This document shows, piece after piece, positions 26,381-35,749 of a DNA stretch of 64,000 nucleotides; within the stretch, counting starts at the first letter, position 1; the number at the start of each line of letters is the position of its first letter. Under the pieces are notes generated by a model that did not search any database, had not been told where the DNA came from, and was given only the letters and a program-made list of their open reading frames with translations. The stretch is from Sphingopyxis alaskensis RB2256 (GTDB lineage: Bacteria > Pseudomonadota > Alphaproteobacteria > Sphingomonadales > Sphingomonadaceae): NCBI RefSeq assembly GCF_000013985.1, contig NC_008048.1, positions 1,984,001 through 2,048,000 on the forward strand, in the 5' to 3' direction. The position numbers were made by a program, and so were the translations under genes.

Positions 26381-26814
26381 CGCCCCACTTTCACTGTTGC
26401 TATCATGTCGCACATTTCGGCGCGCGGCGGTCGATACGCAAGGCCCGTACACGAAGAATTTGTCGTCGACGATCAAGTTGACGTTGCGGAATCTTGACTT
26501 TTCACGACTTCCGGCAGGCGCAGTTTCGCGCCCTTTTTCCCGTTGAACAAGCCACTTGACGCTTTCGTCAACTCGGCGCACCCTTAGGCCATACAGAACT
26601 CGCTCAAGCGGGTCGTATTCCGGAGAGGCCGCGCGTTTTCCCCGACGCCGGCGGGAGAGGACGATGACCAGCACAGCTGGCAGGCGGGAATTGCAAGGGC
26701 ACATGGCCGCACTGGTCGGCTGCCCTTTGCCATGTCTGGTCGTTTCCCCTCCCCTTACCACAATTTGACGTTGGGCGACCCCGCACTCGCGGGGTTGAAA
26801 AAGGGAGGCTGTAG
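26381..26814. promoter_or_regulatory. Intergenic region between folE and TonB receptor
   Basis: This 434-bp gap has no gene I support. It contains the promoters of folE (minus) and the receptor (plus), a perfect hexamer inverted repeat at 26556-26571 listed separately, and AGGGAGG just before the receptor ATG. Confidence 0.5.
26556..26571. promoter_or_regulatory. Perfect inverted repeat, candidate operator
   Basis: TTGACG and CGTCAA are perfect inverted 6-mers separated by CTTT. The site lies 244 bp upstream of the receptor start. TTGAC also resembles a -35 box. A short palindrome like this can arise by chance. Confidence 0.3.
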
Positions 26815-29724
26815 ATGAAGTTCAAGGCACTGATCGGAACGTCGATCCTTGCGATGGCGGTGGCGACACCGGCCTTTGCGCAGGATGCGGAGGAGGAAGT
26901 CGCGCGCGATGCGTTCGGCGGCGAAATCGTCGTCACCGCACAGCGCCAGTCGGAACGACTGCAGGATGTGCCGATCGCGGTCAGCGCCTTTTCGGCCGAG
27001 GCGCTGGAGGCGCAACAGATCGAGAATCCTTCCGATCTGCAACTGACGCTCCCGAACGTCACCTTCACCAAGACGAATTTCACCTCGTCGAGCTTTACCA
27101 TCCGTGGCATCGGCGACCTTTGCGTTGGCGTGAGTTGCGACAGCGCGACGGCGATCCACCAGAATGAATCGCCGCTCATCGGCACGCGCCTGTTCGAAAC
27201 CGAGTTTTTCGACCTCGAACGCATCGAGGTGCTGCGCGGCCCACAGGGCACGCTGTTCGGTCGCAACGCGACCTCGGGCGTCGTCAACGTCGTCACCGCC
27301 AAGCCCAACCTCGACGCCTTTGGCGCGGCGGGCGAGTTCGAATATGGCAATTACAACAGCATCAAGGCCAAGGGCATGGTCAACCTGCCCATCGGCGACA
27401 CGCTGGGTGTGCGCATCGCGGGCTTTTACCTCAACCGCGACGGCTATACGAAAAACCTGTTCGACGACAGCCGCATCGACGACCGCGACATGTATGCGAT
27501 CCGCGGATCGATCCGCTGGCAGCCGACCCCCGACACGACGCTCGACCTCATGGGCTATTATTTCCGCGAGGACGACAACCGCCTGCGCATCCAGAAACAA
27601 TATTGCCAGCGCGATCCCACCGGCGTTCTGGGTTGTCTGAACAACCGCCGCGATCCGGGCGTGACCAACGCCAATTCGACCTTTGTGGGGGTTCTGACAA
27701 GCGCCGAGTTCCTCGCGATCCGCGGCATCCCGACGGCGTTCGCGCTGGGTAGTCTCTACGGCCCCGACGCGCTTTCGACCTTCGCCCCGATCGCCGATCC
27801 GCGCGTCGTCAACACCGATTTTACGCCGACCTATTTCTCCGACGAACTGCAATTGCAGGGGCGTCTTGAGCACAGCTTCGGGGCGATCAACGTCTCGCTC
27901 GCCGGCGTCTATCAGGAAGCGCGGGTCGACAGCAGCCAGGATTACAACCTGTCGATCCAGGATCGCAGCTTCTTCGCGCCGGCGCTCAACACGCTTGCGG
28001 CCGCGGGAGCGGGTCTGGTTCCCGGTCTGCCTGCATCCTTCTTCGCCCCGATCGCGCAGGCGCTGATCCCCAACGGACCGAATGGGGTGCTATGCACGTC
28101 GCTGGCCGAGGAATCGGGACTGGGTTCCTATGGCGGCCGATCGCTCTGCACCGCAACACCTCAGGATTTCGACCGCTCGAACCAGAAGAGCAACGCCTGG
28201 TCGGGCGAAATGATCGTCAGCTCCGACTTTGATGGCCCGTTCAACTTCCTGCTGGGCGGCATTTACGGCGAGTCGCACCTCACCGAAAACAGCTATTATG
28301 TGAACTCGTTCGGCATCGACTATCTGACCGGGATTCTCGGCACCTTCACCGCGCTGGGATCGGGAGGCACGATTCCGCCATCTTTCCTCGCAACGCCCTT
28401 TTTCCGTAACAATACCGACGATCTGAAGGTCAAATCCTACGGATTCTTCGGCGAGGGCTATTATGAGATCAACGACGCGATCAAGCTGACCGTCGGACTG
28501 CGCTACAACAACGACAAGAAACGGGTACAGGCACGCTCGACGCTGGCCAGCTTCCTCGTTCCTTTCGGCCAGACCGGCAGCGCCTTCGATTCGCCGTTCG
28601 TCGGCGCGTTCGACGCCGATCCGGGGCTTGCCGGCAACCAGCTTTTCCAGGTCCGAAAGGTCGGTTTCGACGAGGTCACCGGCCGCGCGGTGCTCGACTG
28701 GAAGATCACGCCCGACAATCTCGTTTATGCGAGCTATTCGCGCGGTTACAAGTCGGGCGGTATCAACCCGCCGCTGCAACCGGCCTTTGCGGTCGATGAG
28801 GCCTTCTCGCCCGAAATCGTCAACGCATTCGAAATCGGGTCGAAGAACCGCTTTGGCGCGCTGCAGATCAACGTCACGGGCTTCTATTACCAGTATAAGG
28901 ATCTGCAACTCAGCCGCATCGTCGCGCGCACGTCGGTCAACGACAATGTCGATGCGAATATCTGGGGCCTTGAAGCCGAAGCGGTGATCACGCCCACACC
29001 CGACTTTGTCGTCAATATCGGCGCGAGCTATCTCAACACCGAAGTGTCGAGCGACAAGTTCCTCGGCAACCCGCGCGATCCGTCGGGCGGCCGGTCGGAC
29101 GCGGTGATCATCAAGGATATCACCAACGGGTCGAACTGCGCGGTCGTTCCGACGACGGCGGGCAACGCCGCGGGCACGGCGGGTTATGTCAGCGCGATCA
29201 ACGCCAGCCTTGGCCTTCAGGGGCCCGCTGGCTTCGGCCCGAACAGCGGCATCAATTCGCCGGGCGCCTTTGGCATCTGTTCGGTTCTTCAGGCCAATGC
29301 GGCGACCGTGGGCGCCCTGTTCGGCGGCATCGCGATCGAAAATGCCGGCGTGCCGGTCAACATCCGCGGCAACAAGCTGCCGCAGGCGCCGAATGTGAAG
29401 TTCAGCGCGGGCGTCCAGTACACGCACAACTTCGCCAACGACATGTCGCTGACGCCGCGCCTCGACGTCACCTATACCGGCGACAGCTATGGCAATATCT
29501 TCAACGGCCGGATCAACGAGATCAATGGCTATGCGCAGGTCAATGCGCAGATCCAGCTGAATGGTCCCGACAAGAAATGGTTCGTGAAGGCGTTTGTTTC
29601 GAACATCTTCGACAGCCAGCCCGTCACCGGCCTGTATGTCACCGACCAGTCGTCGGGCCTGTTCACCAATGTGTTCACGCTCGACCCGCGCCGCTACGGC
29701 ATCTCTGCCGGGTTCAAGTTCTGA
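26815..29724 (+). CDS. TonB-dependent receptor (substrate unknown)
   Basis: A 969-residue outer membrane receptor. The signal peptide [22 protein letters not shown] is followed by a TonB-box-like GEIVVTAQR. The plug (about 40-170) has [13 protein letters not shown] and [21 protein letters not shown]. The 22-strand barrel ends in a typical aromatic terminus ([11 protein letters not shown]). A Cys pair, DLCVGVSC, lies in the plug, and another in barrel loops. AGGGAGG precedes the ATG. This class includes nutrient receptors of sphingomonads, but no linked enzyme tells the substrate. Confidence 0.9.
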   Translation: MKFKALIGTSILAMAVATPAFAQDAEEEVARDAFGGEIVVTAQRQSERLQDVPIAVSAFSAEALEAQQIENPSDLQLTLPNVTFTKTNFTSSSFTIRGIGDLCVGVSCDSATAIHQNESPLIGTRLFETEFFDLERIEVLRGPQGTLFGRNATSGVVNVVTAKPNLDAFGAAGEFEYGNYNSIKAKGMVNLPIGDTLGVRIAGFYLNRDGYTKNLFDDSRIDDRDMYAIRGSIRWQPTPDTTLDLMGYYFREDDNRLRIQKQYCQRDPTGVLGCLNNRRDPGVTNANSTFVGVLTSAEFLAIRGIPTAFALGSLYGPDALSTFAPIADPRVVNTDFTPTYFSDELQLQGRLEHSFGAINVSLAGVYQEARVDSSQDYNLSIQDRSFFAPALNTLAAAGAGLVPGLPASFFAPIAQALIPNGPNGVLCTSLAEESGLGSYGGRSLCTATPQDFDRSNQKSNAWSGEMIVSSDFDGPFNFLLGGIYGESHLTENSYYVNSFGIDYLTGILGTFTALGSGGTIPPSFLATPFFRNNTDDLKVKSYGFFGEGYYEINDAIKLTVGLRYNNDKKRVQARSTLASFLVPFGQTGSAFDSPFVGAFDADPGLAGNQLFQVRKVGFDEVTGRAVLDWKITPDNLVYASYSRGYKSGGINPPLQPAFAVDEAFSPEIVNAFEIGSKNRFGALQINVTGFYYQYKDLQLSRIVARTSVNDNVDANIWGLEAEAVITPTPDFVVNIGASYLNTEVSSDKFLGNPRDPSGGRSDAVIIKDITNGSNCAVVPTTAGNAAGTAGYVSAINASLGLQGPAGFGPNSGINSPGAFGICSVLQANAATVGALFGGIAIENAGVPVNIRGNKLPQAPNVKFSAGVQYTHNFANDMSLTPRLDVTYTGDSYGNIFNGRINEINGYAQVNAQIQLNGPDKKWFVKAFVSNIFDSQPVTGLYVTDQSSGLFTNVFTLDPRRYGISAGFKF

Positions 29725-29747
29725 TCCCGCGGCGCGCGTAAACAACG

Positions 29748-29787
29748 AACCCCGGCCCCCCACGCGAGAGGCCGGGGTTTCTTTTTG
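29748..29787 (+). terminator. Rho-independent terminator of the plus-strand receptor
   Basis: AACCCCGGCC (29748-29757) pairs with GGCCGGGGTT, followed by TCTTTTT. It lies 23 bp after the receptor stop. Confidence 0.88.
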
Positions 29788-29796
29788 CCGCAGCTC

Positions 29797-29837
29797 AAAG
29801 AAAAGGGCCGGGCCATCATGCGACGGCCCGGCCCCTT
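29797..29837 (-). terminator. Rho-independent terminator of the minus-strand receptor
   Basis: GGGCCGGGCC (29805-29814) pairs perfectly with GGCCCGGCCC (29825-29834). On the minus strand it is followed by a T-rich run (TTTTCTTT), about 30 bp past the receptor stop. It sits back-to-back with the plus-strand terminator. Confidence 0.85.
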
Positions 29838-29865
29838 CGTCGATCCCGAAGGATCGGCGCGTCGA

Positions 29866-32454
29866 TCAGAACTTGGCGCGCAGCTTCACCCCATAGAGGC
29901 GCGGCGGCGCCGGATAGACGGCGAAGCTCGCGCTTTGTTCGGGGATCGGGAACGCCGTGATGTTGTAATATTTGTTGAACAGATTCTCGACGTAGAACTC
30001 GACCGCATAATTCTGGTCGGGTCCGAAGTTCAGCCCCGCCCGCGCATTGACGATCGTATAGCCGTCGTTGGTCGTGAACGGCACCGCGACCGGATCGTTG
30101 ATCGTGTTTGCGTCGCTGTTCATGCGCCAGTCGACATGCAGCAGGCCGCCGACATTGCTGCTGAGCTGCGGGGTCCAGGTGACCGCGCCGGTGACGACAT
30201 GCTTGGGCGAATTGGTGAGCGGCAGGCCATTGTCCGGCCCGGCGACCGGATCCTTCACCTCGGTATCGATATAGGAATAGCCGAGCATGATGTTGAGGTT
30301 CGGCGCGGGACGGATAATCGATTCCAGCTCGACGCCCTGCGCCACCACCTTGTCGAAGTTCTGGACGACGAAGTTGTTCCCCTCGAACGCCAGATTCTGA
30401 TAGCCCTTGAGCTCGGTGTAGAAGGCGTTGGCGTTGAACTGGAACGCCGTGCTCAGGTCGGTCTTCACACCGAACTCGAACGAATCGACATCTTCATTCC
30501 CGAACTCGAGGTCCGACGCCTGCGCGCCGTTGCCACCGAGGAACGCGGTGTCGAACGAACCGCGGTCGAGGTTGTAGCCGCCCGATTTATAGCCGCGGTC
30601 ATAACCGCCATAGACCATGACGCGCTCGTCGAGCTTGACCGACAGCTTGGCGGTTCCGGTCAGCTTGCTCTCGCTGCGCTTGTCGCGATAGATGCCGTTG
30701 AACTCGGGATTGACGACGGGATTGCAGACGAGGTTGAAGATCGCATTGCCAAGCCCCGACGGCAGACCCTGGAGCGCCTGACGATAGAGGCCGTAGCGTG
30801 TGCTCTGCAAGGTCGCGCAGCCCGGCAGGTTCGACTGCAGGTCGGCGTCCAGCTTCTTCGATTCATGATTGTAGCGCAGGCCAAGGGTCAGCGAGACATT
30901 GTCGTTGAAGTCGATGATATTGTGCGTGAACAGCGCAAAGGCTTGGGTATCGACGCGGTAACGGTCGCCGACCTGACCCTGCCCCGCCTGCGGCCCCGGA
31001 AGCGGCGTCAGGAAGGTGTCGAGCACGCCCGCCTGCGCCGCGGCGGCCGCGAGCTGCGGGTTCGACGCCAGCAGCACCTGGCCCACCAGCGGCGCATTGG
31101 GGATCGACTGGAAAATCTGGAAGCCCGTCGGACCGGGCACCGACGCATCGGTCAGCGCGTTGATGAAGGCATCGACATATTGCGCGCCCTGCGTGCCAAA
31201 GCGGGTGCGTTCGGTGTAGTTGAGCTTTTCGTTGAGATAGAAGCCGCCGATCAGCCAGTCGACATGATCGTCGAACGCCGTGCCCTTCAGGCGGATTTCC
31301 TGCGTGAAGTCGCGCATCCCGATCGGCATATTCTCGCGATAGGCGCGGTCGATGCCGGAGAAGTCGACATCCATGCCGCGCGTCGCCTTCCAGTCGCGCC
31401 ACGCGGTGATCGACGTCAGCTCGACGCCGCCCAGATCCCAGTCAAGCTGGCCCGACACGCCCCATTCGCGCATTTTTTCGGTGAGGTCGCGCGCGGGCGA
31501 ATAGGCGACTTCGCGATCCTTCGGATTGAAGGGCGTCACGATGCCCGTCAGGCCGTTCGCGGCGGCGAGCCCCTGGATGACCGCGCTCGCGGCAAAGGCC
31601 GGCGTGCCCGGCTGCGCAAAGCCCGAATTGGTGTTGAGCGCGCCGCAGCATTGTTCGTCGGTCCGGGCATAGTCGGCGATCAGGCGGAACGAGACATCGT
31701 CCTTTTCGAACAAGGCCTGTCCGCGCACCGACCAGCGGTCGAGATCGTTGAAACGGCGGTCGCTGTTGACGTCTTTGATATAGCCGTCGCGCTTGTGATA
31801 ACCGCCGTCGAGCCGCACTGCGAGCGTTTCGGATACCGGCCCCGTGACGCCGGCCTTCAGCTCGATCTCGTCCAGATTGCCATAGCTCGCCTCGGCATAA
31901 CCACCGAGGTTGAAGCTCGGTTTTTGCGTGATGATGTTGAGCGCGCCGGCCGAGGTGTTGCGACCGAACAGCGTGCCCTGCGGCCCGCGCAGCACCTCGA
32001 CGCGGTCGATCGGCGGCAGGTCGGCCAGCGCAAGGCCTGCCCGCGCGCGAAAAACGCCATCGACAAAAACGCCGACCGAGGGTTCGAAGCCGGGGTTGTC
32101 GCCCGCGGTGCCGATACCGCGAATGCGCAGCACGACGCCGGTGGCCGTGGACTGGCCGGTCGTCGCCTGAAAGCTGGGCGCGATCTGGCGAAGCCCGCGA
32201 ATGTCGCTGATGCCGGAGTTTTCCAGCTGCTCGCCGCCGACCACATTGACCGCGATCGGAATATCCTGCGACCGTTGCGCGCGACCGGTGGCGGTGACGA
32301 TGATGTCATTGCCATAATCGGCGTCGTCAAACGTTTCCGTGCCGTCGTCGGTGGCGGCTGGCGTCGCGGGGGCCGTGTCCTGGGCAAAGGCGAGGGCGGG
32401 AGTGGTCGCGGCGCACAGCATGGTGGCGCCCAACAGGATGTTGCGCAAAGTCAT
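29866..32454 (-). CDS. TonB-dependent receptor (substrate unknown)
   Basis: An 862-residue outer membrane receptor. From the ATG at 32454 the signal peptide is MTLRNILLGATMLCAATTPALAFA, then a TonB-box-like NDIIVTATG. The plug has VLRIRGIGTAGDNPG and [22 protein letters not shown]. The barrel ends YGVKLRAKF. GGAGAG lies 17 bases before the start. An in-frame TTG further upstream is less convincing. It converges with the previous receptor, and both share the IRGIG and GTLFGRN pattern, so they may be distant paralogues. Confidence 0.9.
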   Translation of the reverse strand: MTLRNILLGATMLCAATTPALAFAQDTAPATPAATDDGTETFDDADYGNDIIVTATGRAQRSQDIPIAVNVVGGEQLENSGISDIRGLRQIAPSFQATTGQSTATGVVLRIRGIGTAGDNPGFEPSVGVFVDGVFRARAGLALADLPPIDRVEVLRGPQGTLFGRNTSAGALNIITQKPSFNLGGYAEASYGNLDEIELKAGVTGPVSETLAVRLDGGYHKRDGYIKDVNSDRRFNDLDRWSVRGQALFEKDDVSFRLIADYARTDEQCCGALNTNSGFAQPGTPAFAASAVIQGLAAANGLTGIVTPFNPKDREVAYSPARDLTEKMREWGVSGQLDWDLGGVELTSITAWRDWKATRGMDVDFSGIDRAYRENMPIGMRDFTQEIRLKGTAFDDHVDWLIGGFYLNEKLNYTERTRFGTQGAQYVDAFINALTDASVPGPTGFQIFQSIPNAPLVGQVLLASNPQLAAAAAQAGVLDTFLTPLPGPQAGQGQVGDRYRVDTQAFALFTHNIIDFNDNVSLTLGLRYNHESKKLDADLQSNLPGCATLQSTRYGLYRQALQGLPSGLGNAIFNLVCNPVVNPEFNGIYRDKRSESKLTGTAKLSVKLDERVMVYGGYDRGYKSGGYNLDRGSFDTAFLGGNGAQASDLEFGNEDVDSFEFGVKTDLSTAFQFNANAFYTELKGYQNLAFEGNNFVVQNFDKVVAQGVELESIIRPAPNLNIMLGYSYIDTEVKDPVAGPDNGLPLTNSPKHVVTGAVTWTPQLSSNVGGLLHVDWRMNSDANTINDPVAVPFTTNDGYTIVNARAGLNFGPDQNYAVEFYVENLFNKYYNITAFPIPEQSASFAVYPAPPRLYGVKLRAKF

Positions 32455-32677
32455 GGCTTGGTTCTCTCTCTCCAAAACCGCCGCGGCGCAGCCAAAGGCT
32501 TGTCGGGAGATGCCCGGCGGTTGGTGGCCGGTCTAGCGCACCCCGGCTTCGCGTCAACGCGCGCGCGTGTAAAACCTCGGCTTTTCTGTCGATTAGTGAC
32601 ACAAAAGCAACAGTTTACGCTACGGAAGCCATCACTCTACGATCACGAGCATATGATCGATCGGGATGCCGGAAAGG

Positions 32678-32753
32678 TGGTGCCTGGGGACGGGATCGAA
32701 CCGCCGACACTGCGATTTTCAGTCGCATGCTCTACCAACTGAGCTACCCAGGC
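32678..32753 (-). tRNA. tRNA-Phe (GAA)
   Basis: The minus strand folds as a full cloverleaf of 76 nt with the CCA encoded. The acceptor stem is GCCTGGG paired with CCCAGGC, the D-loop is AGTTGGT, and the anticodon loop CTGAAAA carries GAA in a TGCGA/TCGCA stem. The T-loop is GTTCGATCC. It lies 3' of yacG on the same strand. Confidence 0.97.
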
Positions 32754-32792
32754 GAGGCGCTTGCGGCCCGACGGCCGCGCTGGCGAGCGGCG

Positions 32793-32821
32793 GCTATAGG
32801 CAGGGCGTTGCGTCCTGTCCA
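32793..32821 (-). promoter_or_regulatory. Promoter of tRNA-Phe
   Basis: On the minus strand TGGACA (32821-32816) and TATAGC (32798-32793) are spaced by exactly 17 bp, with the tRNA 5' end 39 bp further downstream. This is a good housekeeping-type match. Confidence 0.6.
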
Positions 32822-32838
32822 GCACCTTTGTTGGCGAA

Positions 32839-33021
32839 TTATCCGTCGTCGAAACGATCATCGTCGGCGGTGCCATCGGGCGCCTGCTGGGCCGGCACGC
32901 GATAATCCTCGCCGAACCAGCGGAGCAGATCGCGGTCGCGGCAACCGCGGCTGCAAAAGGGCTTGAAGGCGGGATCGCGCGGCTTGCCGCAGAGCGGACA
33001 GCGCGGGGATTTACTGGGCAT
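32839..33021 (-). CDS. yacG: DNA gyrase inhibitor YacG
   Basis: A 60-residue zinc-binding protein of the YacG family, which inhibits gyrase by binding GyrB. The four zinc ligands are in PLCGKP, with the first Cys before it (RCPLCGK), and in FKPFCSRGCRD. GRD/RDLLRWFGEDYRV is the conserved middle. Its first 11 bases overlap the end of the RNase E/G-like gene. yacG beside infA, maf and RNase G-like genes is common in alphaproteobacteria. Confidence 0.9.
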   Translation of the reverse strand: MPSKSPRCPLCGKPRDPAFKPFCSRGCRDRDLLRWFGEDYRVPAQQAPDGTADDDRFDDG

Positions 33022-34003
33022 GGCCGCCTCCTGTCGCCGCGGGGTCGGCGACCAGCCGGATCGGGCGTCCGCAGCGTTGTTCGAGCTGCGCGATCCAGCC
33101 TGGGCGCGCTGCGATATGGTCGATCACTGCGCCGCGCGCGGTCAGCGTCAACACGCCCGCCCCGACCGCGCGCTCCGCGCGCCGCAGCAGCAGCGCGGCG
33201 TCGGTCCGCACGGGATCGAGCCGCACCTGTTCGATCAGCGATGGCCGATCGCGGCGCCGGATGATCTGCATGAAACCAAATCCGTTGACCGCCGTGCGCT
33301 CGAAAGGCGGCGGCAGCGCGGCGTCGATCGCAGCGTCGATCGCCCGCCGTTCCGCGCGTCCCGGCAGCGACGGAAAATCGATGCCGATCGACCCGCCGAT
33401 GCCGCAACAGCGGATAACCGCCGCCGCCTCGACCGCGCCTGTCTTGGCGAGCGCCAGCGCGTCACCCTCGCCATCGATGTCGATCAGCACCATCGCCGGG
33501 GTCGCATCGACCCACAGCGCGCCGCCCGCGAAGGGCCAGTGCCCCGTGCGTACACAATCGATCATCTCGCTCCACCCCGCCGCTTCGAGCCGGTCGGCGG
33601 CCGTCGGATGCAGCAGGTTCACCGGCACACCACTTGCCGCGATTCGAGCACGCAAATCGGGGCCATCGCCCGGCACGGCGCCCGGTTCGGCCATCCGCGC
33701 GCGCGCGGGCTTGTCGCGGCCGCGCTCGCAAAGCGCCATGCGGGTGATCTCGACGGCGATCCGCGCGCCTGTCGAGGTGCCGGGCGGGACGTCGCCGAGC
33801 GTCGCCGGCGGTTCGCCTGGCCAGTCGAGCGCGACCAGTGCGTCCCTGCCGCTCCGCCCCGCCTCGATCAACCTTGCGGCGACGACCGCACCGACGCGCG
33901 GCCCTTCATCGTCACGCTCGATCCGCGCCTCGACGATACGGCCATCCACGACCAGCGCCGCGCGCGCCTCGCCGATCCCGGCCTCGTAAAGCCACTCAGC
34001 CAA
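33011..34003 (-). CDS. RNase E/G-like protein, shortened
   Basis: A 330-residue protein matching the catalytic core of RNase E/G. The catalytic Asp pair appears in MVLIDIDGEGDA and GGSIGIDFPSLPG, the places of the two metal-binding Asp residues. The N-terminal S1 RNA-binding domain is shortened and diverged (residues 1-45), and no zinc-link cysteine pair (CPxCxG) is seen. The C-terminus RPSLIEQVRLDPVRTDAALL is RNase G-like. It lies in an infA-maf-rng-yacG run. Whether it cleaves RNA without the usual S1 and zinc-link parts is open. Confidence 0.75.
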   Translation of the reverse strand: MAEWLYEAGIGEARAALVVDGRIVEARIERDDEGPRVGAVVAARLIEAGRSGRDALVALDWPGEPPATLGDVPPGTSTGARIAVEITRMALCERGRDKPARARMAEPGAVPGDGPDLRARIAASGVPVNLLHPTAADRLEAAGWSEMIDCVRTGHWPFAGGALWVDATPAMVLIDIDGEGDALALAKTGAVEAAAVIRCCGIGGSIGIDFPSLPGRAERRAIDAAIDAALPPPFERTAVNGFGFMQIIRRRDRPSLIEQVRLDPVRTDAALLLRRAERAVGAGVLTLTARGAVIDHIAARPGWIAQLEQRCGRPIRLVADPAATGGGHAQ

Positions 34004-34586
34004 GCGGGATTCCCACGCTGCTCAAAAGCGCCCGCGTTTCGAACAACGGCAAGCCAACGACATTGGAATGGCTACCCGACAGGAAGCGGACAAAGGCCTC
34101 GGCGCGGCCCTGGATCGCATAGCCCCCGGCCTTTCCCATCCCCTCGCCACTCGCGACATAGGCGTCGATCTCGGCGGCCGACAGCGCCTTGAAGGCGACG
34201 ATCGTATCGACCGCGCGCACACGGGCCTTGCCGTCGGTGCCGACGACGCACACACCCGACCAGACATGATGGCGACGGCCCGACAGCAAGCCGAGCATCC
34301 GCCGCAGGTCAGGCTCGTCGGCCGGTTTTTCAAGGATTCGGCGCCCGACCGAGACGGTGGTGTCGCCCGCGAGCACAACCTCGTCCGGCGCCCGCGCAAC
34401 CGCCAGCGCCTTGCCGCGCGCAAGGCGGACGACATAGTCGCGCGGCAGCTCGCCCTTCAGCGGCGTCTCGTCGATTTCGGGAGCGGCAATACGCGCGGGC
34501 ATGACGCCTATCCGCGCCAGCAATTCGCGCCGACGCGGCGAGGTCGAGGCAAGCACGAGGGCGGGCATGGTCGCCGCGCCGCTCAC
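33996..34586 (-). CDS. maf: Maf-family nucleotide pyrophosphatase
   Basis: Maf proteins hydrolyse non-canonical or nucleoside triphosphates to monophosphates. The 196-residue product contains [27 protein letters not shown] and [16 protein letters not shown], the family signatures. The GTG at 34586 overlaps the infA stop (GTGA), while an ATG at 34568 gives the standard N-terminus [12 protein letters not shown]; both are possible. Its end overlaps the start of the RNase E/G-like gene by eight bases. Confidence 0.92.
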   Translation of the reverse strand: MSGAATMPALVLASTSPRRRELLARIGVMPARIAAPEIDETPLKGELPRDYVVRLARGKALAVARAPDEVVLAGDTTVSVGRRILEKPADEPDLRRMLGLLSGRRHHVWSGVCVVGTDGKARVRAVDTIVAFKALSAAEIDAYVASGEGMGKAGGYAIQGRAEAFVRFLSGSHSNVVGLPLFETRALLSSVGIPLG

Positions 34587-34801
34587 TTGAAGCGATAGGT
34601 GATCCGACCCTTGGTCAGGTCATAGGGCGTGAGTTCGACGAGCACTTCGTCGCCGACGAGCACGCGGATGCGGTTCTTGCGCATCTTGCCCGCGGTGTGG
34701 CCCAGAATCTCGTGGTCGTTTTCCAGTTTGACGCGAAACATCGCGTTGGGCAGCAGTTCGACCACCTGGCCGCGCATTTCCAGAAGTTCTTCTTTCGCCA
34801 T
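34583..34801 (-). CDS. infA: Translation initiation factor IF-1
   Basis: IF-1 binds the 30S A-site with IF-2 and IF-3. The 72-residue product ([22 protein letters not shown]...) is full length and highly conserved. It heads the infA-maf-RNaseG-like-yacG run. Confidence 0.98.
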   Translation of the reverse strand: MAKEELLEMRGQVVELLPNAMFRVKLENDHEILGHTAGKMRKNRIRVLVGDEVLVELTPYDLTKGRITYRFK

Positions 34802-34873
34802 CGATCCTCTATGGGCTCAAAATATCAGGATGCGCGCCCATAACCGCAATTCGGGCCAATTGAAAGCAATCTG

Positions 34874-35749
34874 TCACAGTCGCTCACCGACCAGCCGCAG
34901 CTTGCGGGCGATGCGCCAGCCCAGGCTCTTTGCCCGCGCATGGCGCGGCCAGCGCGGTGGCATGGCGGGGTCCAGCCCCATGCGGCGCAACGCGGCGTTG
35001 GCGGCATGCGCCTCGGCCTCGCGATAGCTCCATTCGCTGCGCCAGGTGATCGACAGCGAAATCGACGGTGCATCGCCATTGACGACGAAATGCGGCGCCA
35101 TCACGGGCATCAGCACGGCATCGCCGGGGCCAAGCGGCACCTGCTGCTCGCCGCCGCGAAACGCCTCGTCCCACGGCAGGTTGCGATGCCCGCCGGTGTG
35201 ATAGCGTTCATGTTCGATGCGGCGCGCAAAGCGTTCGTCGCCCGCGGGCCAGACATTCATCACCTTCGTGCCGCGCAGCTGGAGCAGGATATTATGTTCG
35301 GGGTCGAAGTGGAACGGCGTGATCGACCCCGGCGACGAGATGAAGATAAAGCCCTGCGGCGTCAGCATCGCCCCGGTGCGCGGCACCACCACCGATTCCA
35401 GCTCGCCGAGCAGGTCCATCAAGAGCGCGCGATAGTCGGGCATCGTCTCGATATTCTTGAGCACCGCCCAACTGCCGTTGGTGTCGATCGTGCGGATCGT
35501 CTCGCCAATCGACAGCCCGTTCGAGGGGACATCCTCGGGCCGGATGCCGACGGGCAGATTGCCGGGGTTATATTCGACCGCGCTCGCGGACAGCGTCTCG
35601 CCAAGCCGCGCCAGCGCCTCGATCGACAGCAGGGGATGGTCGGGCAGGTTGTGGTGGAGCAGCCCCGCCTGCGCCGGATAAAGCGTGGCCATGCTTGCCA
35701 GCGTTTCAGCCGGAAAGACGGGGCGGTTGATCGTCTGATGCACGGTCAT
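34874..35749 (-). CDS. Cupin-like / JmjC-type protein
   Basis: A 291-residue cupin-like (JmjC/FIH-type) protein. The candidate Fe(II) site is TPFHFDPEHN, and a later His is in MAPHFVVNGD. ILLQLRGTKVMNVWPAGDE matches the cupin core. Such proteins are often 2-oxoglutarate oxygenases linked to TonB receptors or peptidyl modification in sphingomonads. Its ATG overlaps the stop of the GNAT gene (ATGA), so they are coupled. Substrate unknown. Confidence 0.75.
   Translation of the reverse strand: MTVHQTINRPVFPAETLASMATLYPAQAGLLHHNLPDHPLLSIEALARLGETLSASAVEYNPGNLPVGIRPEDVPSNGLSIGETIRTIDTNGSWAVLKNIETMPDYRALLMDLLGELESVVVPRTGAMLTPQGFIFISSPGSITPFHFDPEHNILLQLRGTKVMNVWPAGDERFARRIEHERYHTGGHRNLPWDEAFRGGEQQVPLGPGDAVLMPVMAPHFVVNGDAPSISLSITWRSEWSYREAEAHAANAALRRMGLDPAMPPRWPRHARAKSLGWRIARKLRLVGERL

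Noticed and set aside
28090..29763. 557-residue minus-strand open frame opposite the plus-strand TonB receptor
   Set aside because: It is antisense to a clear receptor gene; its Arg/Asp/Ala composition is that of a shadow frame in GC-rich DNA.
29785..32742. 985-residue plus-strand open frame
   Set aside because: Antisense to the minus-strand TonB receptor, which has signal peptide, plug and barrel motifs; no family match for the opposite strand.
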